Source: an uncultured Lewinella sp.
GTDB lineage: Bacteria; Bacteroidota; Bacteroidia; Chitinophagales; Saprospiraceae
NCBI GenBank assembly: GCA_938021455.1
Contig: CALIGP010000053.1
Location: forward strand, 1 to 8,987
Length of the DNA stretch: 8,987 bases
Direction of reading: 5' to 3'
The translations under genes and the position numbers were made by a program. The notes under the pieces were generated by a model. It was not told the origin of the DNA, did no database searches, and saw only the letters and a list, made by a program, of their open reading frames with translations. Positions 1-6,100 of this stretch are shown here, in pieces. The number at the start of each line of letters is the position of its first letter. The first letter of the stretch is position 1.

Positions 1-2951
1 TTCCTGAAATTATTCCGCTGGTTAATCAACAACTCAAGCCGTACGAATATGCTTGCTGGGTCGCTGGAGCTTTGGCAGACTTTCAGGGTTTTGAACTGAT
101 TGGTACTACTGGCTTATCAACCGTTGCTCCGTTAGATATGGATATTCTCATCCGGAATAAAGGCTTGAGTCGTTCTGCACAGAATGTAAGTGTTTCTGTT
201 TCCACTGATGTGGCGGGGGTTACGGCCGTTAACGGAACCCGTAGTTACGGTACGGTAGCTTCTCGTACTTCAGCTTCTAATACTCTTCCTTTTACATTTA
301 CCGTTGATGGTAGTGTGGCAGAAGGGACGGTAGTTAAATTCTATGTCGACGTTAGCCAGGAAGGTGTAGTTTCCGACCGTGATTCTTTCTCAATTACGGT
401 TGGTACGCCTGACGTACTGTTTACGGATGATGCTGAAGGAGGATCTGGTGCCTGGAGTAATGGAGGTGGCGGAAATAATTGGGAAACCTCCACGGCTGAT
501 GCCTACACGGGGAGTAGTTGTTTTGTTGATTCCCGACTGAGTCATACCGCAGGAAATAGTAGCCGTTCTTTCACGACTAATACCCCAATCTCACTAGCAG
601 GAACCAGTAACCCACGGTTGGAATTTGCCGCTAAATGGGGCCTTCATACTAATACAGACTATGTACGACTTCAGATATCCGTAAATGGGGGGAGTTGGAC
701 GAATATTGCGACACCAGCGATGGAAACGATTAGCGGGGAGCCTGCTTTTGTTAGAAATGAACGCTGGACTAATCAAGTAGTAGATTTGAGCGTATACGCC
801 GGCCAATCTGTTCAATTCCGATTCGTATCCTTTAGTAATAGTAGTCTGCGTTCAGACGGGTTTTACTTTGATGATTTCCGTGTCGTAGACTATACCTCAC
901 CGCTTACCAGCAGCTGTTCTGACGGTGTTCAAAACGGTAATGAAACGGGCGTCGATTGTGGTGGCCCTGATTGTACTCCTTGTTCAACCTGTTCTGACGG
1001 TGTTCAAAACGGTAATGAAACGGGTATCGATTGTGGTGGCCCTGATTGTACTCCTTGTTCAACCTGTTCTGACGGTGTTCAAAACGGTAATGAAACGGAT
1101 ATCGATTGTGGTGGCCCTGACTGTACTCCTTGTTCAACCTGTTCCGACGGTGTTCAAAACGGTAATGAAACGGGTATCGATTGTGGTGGCCCTGATTGCC
1201 AACCTTGTAGTGGAGGTTGTACACCGGTTACCTTAAGTTCAGATGACTTTGAGGGGGGCTACGGAAGTTGGAACGATGGCGGCTCAGACTGTACTCGGAT
1301 AAGTAATGCAACTTATGCGAATAGCGGAACCATTTCCGCAAGAATAAGAGATAATTCGTCTTCGTCTGTTCTTACGTCAGATGTTTTAGATCTCTCTGCC
1401 TATGCTGAAATCAGCGTTGCCTTTACTTACGTACCTGTTAGTATGGACAATGCGAACGAAGATTTCTGGCTGCAGGTTTCTACGAATGGAGGCAGTACTT
1501 ATACAATCGTAGAAGAATGGAATAGGGGGGATGAGTTTGAGAATAACCTCCGTTACTTCGAAGACGTAACCATACCTGGTCCATTTACTTCTAATACCCG
1601 CCTTCGTTTTCGTTGTGATGCTTCCGGAAATTCTGACTGGATATACCTTGACGATATTGTTGTTACTTCTTGCCCTGGAGGCTCCGGTGGGTCTAGCTGT
1701 ATGGACGGTGTTCAAAATGGCGAAGAGACGGGTGTTGATTGTGGTGGTCCAAACTGTGCGCCTTGTCCGACCTGCTCAGACGGTGTCCAGAATGGAGGAG
1801 AAACCGGTGTTGATTGTGGTGGCCCAGACTGCGGTGATTGCGATACTTGTTCCGATGGGATCCAAAATGGTGATGAAACCGGCGTTGATTGTGGAGGAAT
1901 TGCCTGCCTGGACTGCCCAACATGTTTCGATGGAGAACAAAACGGTAATGAAACAGGCGTCGATTGTGGCGGCCCCGACTGTGCTGCTTGCCCGACCTGT
2001 ACGGATGGAATCCAGAATGGTAATGAGACCGGTATTGACTGCGGTGGACCAGATTGTGCCGCATGTACAAACTGTGGAGATGGAATCCAAAACGACGGAG
2101 AAACCGGCGTTGATTGTGGAGGACCAGATTGTGCCGCTTGCCCTACGTGTACGGATGGTATTCAAAATGGTAACGAGACGGGTGTCGATTGTGGAGGACC
2201 GGATTGTATCGCCTGTACTGTATCCTACTGTTCTTCAAGTGCCAATACCCAATACGAATTCATTCAGTCTGTAACCGTTGCTGGAAGCACCAACTCTTCT
2301 GGGAATAACGGTGGTTATGCAGACTTCACCGGAAGCACCACCTTTAACCTGAGTGGAACTGCTTCCCTGTCGTTGGCGCCAGGGTTCCCTGGTGGAGCCT
2401 ACAACGAATACTGGACTGTATACGTCGACTATAATGCCGACGGAGACTTTACCGACGGCGGAGAACAGGTGTTCCAGGGCACTAGCTCCGGAGTCGTAAA
2501 TGGCTCTTTCACCGTTCCCGGCGGATTGACGGGGACCAGCCGAATGCGCGTCCAAATGCAGTATAATTCCTATAATAATAACAGCTGTGGAAGCTTCTCT
2601 TGGGGTGAGGTGGAGGACTATACCGTTGACTTTGGCAGCGGAGGTGCACGAAGAGGAGTCTCCTCTAATTCAGCGTTTAGTCCTATTTCAGATTATCCGG
2701 TTATGGAGCTTTATCCAAATCCTGTTCGTACAGACTTGACGGTCCGCCTGACGGCTGGAGAACTGAAGGAAACCACGTCCTGGCTAATTGTGGATGCAAC
2801 GGGCAAAGTGGTGCTGGAAGGCCAAACGTCTTCTGACGCACTTCGCTCAGGCCTTAATATTTATCTGAAGGAACTATCTGCAGGTATGTATTACTTCTCT
2901 CTCCGTTCTTCTGAAGGGCGAATGACTAGACGATTTATCGTCCAACCTTAG
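1..2951 (+). CDS. Secreted multidomain T9SS protein, probable M14-type zinc carboxypeptidase, C-terminal part
   Basis: The reading frame enters from the left edge (first full codon at base 3) and stops with TAG at 2949-2951, giving 982 residues. A TTG at 72 is inside the open frame and is not a start. The first 25 residues (PEIIPLVNQQLKPYEYACWVAG) resemble the end of the M14 carboxypeptidase catalytic domain in secreted Bacteroidota enzymes. This is from memory, and the catalytic residues lie outside the window. Then follow an Ig-like linker with an NKGLS motif (to about 410), a MAM/ConA-like jelly roll (411-893, ending YFDDFRVVDY), four Cys repeats (915-1208), a second jelly roll (1218-1673, ending IYLDDIVVTSC), seven Cys repeats (1698-2219), a GEVED domain (2226-2633) and a T9SS sorting domain (2700-2948). 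The protein should be exported by Sec and the type IX system and then cleaved or anchored at the outer membrane. Secretion is well supported; the peptidase role is tentative. Confidence 0.9.
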   Translation, partial: PEIIPLVNQQLKPYEYACWVAGALADFQGFELIGTTGLSTVAPLDMDILIRNKGLSRSAQNVSVSVSTDVAGVTAVNGTRSYGTVASRTSASNTLPFTFTVDGSVAEGTVVKFYVDVSQEGVVSDRDSFSITVGTPDVLFTDDAEGGSGAWSNGGGGNNWETSTADAYTGSSCFVDSRLSHTAGNSSRSFTTNTPISLAGTSNPRLEFAAKWGLHTNTDYVRLQISVNGGSWTNIATPAMETISGEPAFVRNERWTNQVVDLSVYAGQSVQFRFVSFSNSSLRSDGFYFDDFRVVDYTSPLTSSCSDGVQNGNETGVDCGGPDCTPCSTCSDGVQNGNETGIDCGGPDCTPCSTCSDGVQNGNETDIDCGGPDCTPCSTCSDGVQNGNETGIDCGGPDCQPCSGGCTPVTLSSDDFEGGYGSWNDGGSDCTRISNATYANSGTISARIRDNSSSSVLTSDVLDLSAYAEISVAFTYVPVSMDNANEDFWLQVSTNGGSTYTIVEEWNRGDEFENNLRYFEDVTIPGPFTSNTRLRFRCDASGNSDWIYLDDIVVTSCPGGSGGSSCMDGVQNGEETGVDCGGPNCAPCPTCSDGVQNGGETGVDCGGPDCGDCDTCSDGIQNGDETGVDCGGIACLDCPTCFDGEQNGNETGVDCGGPDCAACPTCTDGIQNGNETGIDCGGPDCAACTNCGDGIQNDGETGVDCGGPDCAACPTCTDGIQNGNETGVDCGGPDCIACTVSYCSSSANTQYEFIQSVTVAGSTNSSGNNGGYADFTGSTTFNLSGTASLSLAPGFPGGAYNEYWTVYVDYNADGDFTDGGEQVFQGTSSGVVNGSFTVPGGLTGTSRMRVQMQYNSYNNNSCGSFSWGEVEDYTVDFGSGGARRGVSSNSAFSPISDYPVMELYPNPVRTDLTVRLTAGELKETTSWLIVDATGKVVLEGQTSSDALRSGLNIYLKELSAGMYYFSLRSSEGRMTRRFIVQP
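915..1208 (+). repeat. Cys-rich tandem repeat array 1 (4 x 75 bp)
   Basis: Four in-frame 75-bp units begin at 915, 990, 1065 and 1140; the last is slightly short. Each encodes 25 residues of the form CSDGVQNGNETGIDCGGPDC followed by TPCST, with Cys at repeat positions 1, 15, 20 and 23. The DNA is almost identical between units: units 1 and 2 differ at two bases, units 2 and 3 at two bases, and unit 4 changes mainly at its end. The four cysteines and the Asp/Asn/Gly-rich core suggest small disulfide-stapled, possibly calcium-binding modules. That role is an inference. The array sits directly between the two jelly-roll domains. Confidence 0.97.
1698..2219 (+). repeat. Cys-rich tandem repeat array 2 (7 x 75 bp)
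   Basis: Seven further units of the same 25-residue repeat begin at 1698, 1773, 1848, 1923, 1998, 2073 and 2148. The protein consensus CxDGxQNGxETGxDCGGPDC is kept, with all four cysteines present in every unit, but the DNA is far more diverged than in array 1. Unit 3 is the most divergent, with GGIACLDC in place of GGPDCxxC. The array links the second jelly roll to the GEVED domain. Conserved protein with drifted DNA indicates an older array under purifying selection. Confidence 0.96.
2226..2633 (+). other. GEVED domain within the secreted protein
   Basis: This domain runs from YCSSSANTQYEFIQSV to the hallmark WGEVEDYTVDF. It includes a typical central segment, WTVYVDYNADGDFTDGGE, with Asp/Asn spacing like a calcium loop. 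GEVED domains are common accessory domains just before T9SS sorting signals in Bacteroidota exoproteins. Their exact ligand is not established. Confidence 0.9.
2700..2948 (+). other. T9SS type A sorting domain (C-terminal secretion signal)
   Basis: The last 83 residues have the standard layout: LYPNPV near the start, a middle strand IVDATGKVVLEG, then LSAGMYYFSLRSSEGRMTRRFIVQ at the end. This matches the Por-secretion/T9SS type A C-terminal domain that directs passage across the outer membrane and is usually removed by the sortase-like PorU. It ends one residue before the stop. Confidence 0.97.
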
Positions 2952-2968
2952 CGTTTTATTATTCAATA

Positions 2969-3025
2969 GTGGACCCGAAAAGATGCTGGCTTGCCTCTAA
3001 ATGGCAGGTCAGTATCTGGGGCCAT
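2969..3025 (+). terminator. Extended intergenic hairpin, possible terminator or attenuator
   Basis: Starting 18 bases after the stop of the upstream gene, bases 2981-2995 pair with 3003-3017 as an uninterrupted 15-bp stem (three G-U pairs) closed by a 7-base loop. After a 4-base bulge (GAAA, 2977-2980 on the 5' side), an outer stem pairs 2969-2976 with 3018-3025, with one A-G mismatch. A short T run (TTTTT, 3035-3039) follows about ten bases after the outer stem, so this is not a canonical intrinsic terminator with an adjacent T tract. It could end the upstream transcript, protect its 3' end, or control read-through into the next gene. Confidence 0.6.
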
Positions 3026-3044
3026 AATCTATTGTTTTTCTGGT

Positions 3045-3052
3045 AGGAAGGA
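3045..3052 (+). promoter_or_regulatory. Shine-Dalgarno-like site before the leader ORF
   Basis: The sequence AGGAAGGA lies just before the ATG at 3056, with AGGA at 3045-3048 leaving 7 bases of spacing. Clear Shine-Dalgarno sites are not the rule in many Bacteroidota, so this one favours translation starting at 3056. No comparable site precedes the downstream start at 3115, which has only an A/T-rich stretch in front. No clear Bacteroidota promoter (TTG / TAnnTTTG) was recognised in 2952-3114. Confidence 0.45.
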
Positions 3053-3055
3053 AGA

Positions 3056-3118
3056 ATGGTTCTTCTATCGTGCCAATGCATATGTGTGACTTTACGATTT
3101 ATAGCTTTTATATCATGA
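3056..3118 (+). CDS. Possible 20-residue leader peptide, coupled to the giant gene by ATGA
   Basis: An ATG at 3056 opens a 20-codon frame, MVLLSCQCICVTLRFIAFIS, ending with TGA at 3116-3118. The stop overlaps the ATG (3115-3117) of the giant gene as ATGA, the usual arrangement for translational coupling. A Shine-Dalgarno-like AGGAAGGA precedes it at good spacing. The peptide is hydrophobic and has three cysteines; it shows no similarity that I recognise. A reading frame this short can arise by chance, so it is a candidate only. If real, its likely role is to deliver ribosomes to the downstream start, which has no Shine-Dalgarno of its own. Confidence 0.35.
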   Translation: MVLLSCQCICVTLRFIAFIS

Positions 3119-6100
3119 AAAATAAAAACCTTGTTTTAGGAATGGCGCTGGCGCTATTCCCTGTCCTACCTTTGTCTATGTACTGGTCCAGTACTGACGA
3201 TTTGATGAAGGAACAATCCGGACCTAATGATATTATGGTCTCTGTATTCCAAGACTTTAATGGGGATGGTGTACGTCAATCTACGGAACCACCTGTTGAA
3301 GGAGTAACGATCACGGCTTATGATGACCTGAATGCATTGGCTGCACAAGACAATGTTGGAAATAGTGGGAACTATTTGCTGAACGTAGGAGCAGGAACGG
3401 GGACTTACCGAGTAGAGGTCACCGGCCTTCCAGCGGATCTTCAACCTGGCGCAATTGGTTCTTCGACCGTTTTTTTTGCTGCTGCCAACCAAACAGTCTC
3501 GGTTGCGCTGGCGAACCCGGACCAATACAGTCAGCCTAATCCCCCTTTAATCACGACTTGTTTTATCGAAGGCCCTCAGCCTACAGGTATGGGAGAAACG
3601 CTAATCCGTTTCGACTATGACTCTGGTTGTTTTGATGCAGGTATCGATGCTACTTGCGACGATGGCGGCACCTTCGACGGCCCCAAGGCCGCCCTGGCCG
3701 ATGCACCCGACATTGGGTCCACCTTCGGCGTGGCTTACCAGCGGAATACCCGTTCCGCTTTTGTCGCTTCTTTCATGAAGCGGCATGCTGGCTTTAAGGA
3801 GAATGGTAAGTCTGGTGTTATTTACCGGATTCAAAACCCCAATACGGCAACTCCTACCATCACCGAGTACATTGACTTTGATGCCCTTGGCATACCCACC
3901 CAACCGCTCACGGGTGATCCACATCCTGCAGATAATGCATCGGTTACTGACTGGGAACTTGATAATAATTCTTGGGACTGGGTCGGAAAAATGAGCTTTG
4001 GAGACCTTGATATCTCCGAAGACGGAGAGACCCTCTATGTCATTAACCTCTTCGACCGTCAACTTTACAGCTTTCCCGCCAAGGCCACTCCTTACACGGT
4101 AGCTGACGCAGCAATGGTGACGGCCATTCCATTGCCACAGCCATGTGGTAACGCCATTGATGCCCGTCCCTTCGGCCTGGGGGTGTACAACGGTAAGGTA
4201 TACTTCAGTATGATCTGTTCCGGAGAATCCAGCACGGGAGCCTGGCCGGGAGGAAAAATCCCCGCCAACACCGTATGTAACGCGAATACCCCTCCGGCTG
4301 GTGATCGAACAACACTGGACGCCAATATCTACGAATACGATCCCACTACTGGCATGGTAAACGCCACACCGGTCCTGAATTTCCCCCTGAACTACGGGAG
4401 GGGTTTGGCCATCAACTCTGGCTACGGTCCTACCTCCGCCACCTGGAACCCCTGGGTGAGTGAATGGACCGTTTTCAATCGCCCTCCGAGAATCATTGGA
4501 AATACGGAACAGCTTTCTCAGGATCGCTCTTACCCGCAGCCCATGATCTCTGATATTGAATTCGACAACGGTGGTAACATGGTGCTGGGTTTCCGCGATC
4601 GCTTTGGCGACCAGACTGGACACCTGCAATCCGCGCCGGCAGGCTTTACAATTAACCAAGACCCGGACCCAGGAAACTTGACTACTCCGGCCTTCGAAAA
4701 TTTGTATGACGGGGTAGCAGAGGGGGATATTCTCCGTGCCTGTGGAAATCCTACTAATGGCTGGACGCTGGAGTCTGGAGGAGCCTGTGGAGGTGTATCT
4801 GGTCCAATGGCACCCAACGCTAATTCCAACGGCCCCGGTGGCGGTGAGTATTATTCTCAGGATGATTACGATAACTTCCATAATGAAATTGCACAGGGAG
4901 GTATGGTCATCGTTCCTGGTCAGGAAGAAGTAGTCACTATCGTAACGGACCCCATAAACAGTTCAGTAGAATTCTATGACGCGGGTATTGTCTGGTATCG
5001 CAATAGCGATGGCCAACGAGTACAAAACTTCCTCGTCTTTAGCACCGCCGTTGGCGTTGGCGACGACGACGGGCCTACCTTCGCCAAAGCCAATGGCCTG
5101 GGTGATATGATCGCGCTCTCCGATCCCACACCGATTCAAATTGGTAACCGGGTATGGTTCGATACCAACAGAGACGGTATCCAGACCCCTAATGAACCCG
5201 GTATTAACGGTGTGCTGGTGGAATTATTTAAAGATATCGGCGGCACATTTACCAAAGTTGCTGAAACGACCACTGCCACAAGCGCTTTGCAAGGAGACGG
5301 AGCTTTCAAGTTTACTAACAGCACGGAGCAGACCTGGTCTAATGGACAAACGGAAGTCCTGCCTAATATGGATTATGAAATCCGGGTGAGTCTGGCAAAT
5401 ATCACCGCCCAACTGGCAACGGCCACTGCTTTTACAACGCAGAATAACGCCGGTGATGCTACGAACAATAATAAAACGGACCTTAGTGACTCAGACGTAA
5501 ATGCCAGTGGTGTGATTGCTTTCACCACCGGAAACGAAGGAGAAAATAACCATACCCTTGATATCGGAGCAAGAGAAGGCTGTTCCGTTACGGGCATCAT
5601 CGTATCGGAAACTTGCGACGGCATGGGCACACCCGTTACCACGGATGATACCTACGACATCGTCGTAACGGCAACGGTCACCAATGGTAGCGGAGCCTAC
5701 GATGTGTTGGTCGATGGCCTGGAAGTTGCTGCTGCAATAAGTTCCGGAACCCCGACAACCATCACCTTACCGGCTTCTGGTACTACCGTTGACATCACTT
5801 TCCGGGATGCGACAGATGACGCTTGTGCGTCGGCAGCTACTACTTCCTCTACGCTCGAAAGCTGTAGCCCTGCCATCCCTTGCGATGTCTCCATCACCAA
5901 CGTTAGGGTGGTCTGCGCGAATGAAACGGACTTCATGCTGACGTTTGACGTCAACTGGGATTACATTACCGCAACTACGGACATGATTCAGGTTGCCGTC
6001 AATGGTGTCGCTCAGGCTCCTTTCACACCGCTTACGCCTGCGGGTACCCAAGCCTTCGGACCATTTTCGTTTAGCGATCCGGCCTACGGTCTTATCGTAG

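Noticed and set aside
72..74. TTG as the start codon of the first gene
   Set aside because: The frame is open upstream to the window edge and encodes sensible protein there. No ribosome binding site or signal peptide is seen at 72.
904..1236. Repetitive open frames on both strands across the first Cys array (for example FKTVMKR or YPFHYRFEHR repeats)
   Set aside because: They are out-of-frame readings of the 75-bp repeats. The repeat period is a multiple of three, so any frame free of stops in one unit stays open across the array.
915..2219. Could the 75-bp repeats be a CRISPR or other non-coding array?
   Set aside because: The units are contiguous with no unique spacers, keep frame, and conserve protein rather than DNA sequence in the second array, so they are coding repeats.
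1615..2274. A 219-codon plus-strand frame over the second Cys array
   Set aside because: This is an out-of-frame shadow of the in-frame CxDGxQNG repeats. The real frame continues through it into the GEVED and T9SS domains.
3025..3110. A Bacteroidota-type promoter (TTG then TAnnTTTG) for the giant gene
   Set aside because: Only partial matches were found (for example TGACTTTA near 3087), without a convincing TTG at the right distance, so no promoter is claimed.
3601..4881. A 426-codon open frame on the minus strand
   Set aside because: It lies wholly antisense to the giant gene, in its more G/C-rich part where stop codons on the opposite strand are rare. Its translation shows no domain pattern, while the plus-strand frame has clear domain motifs throughout.
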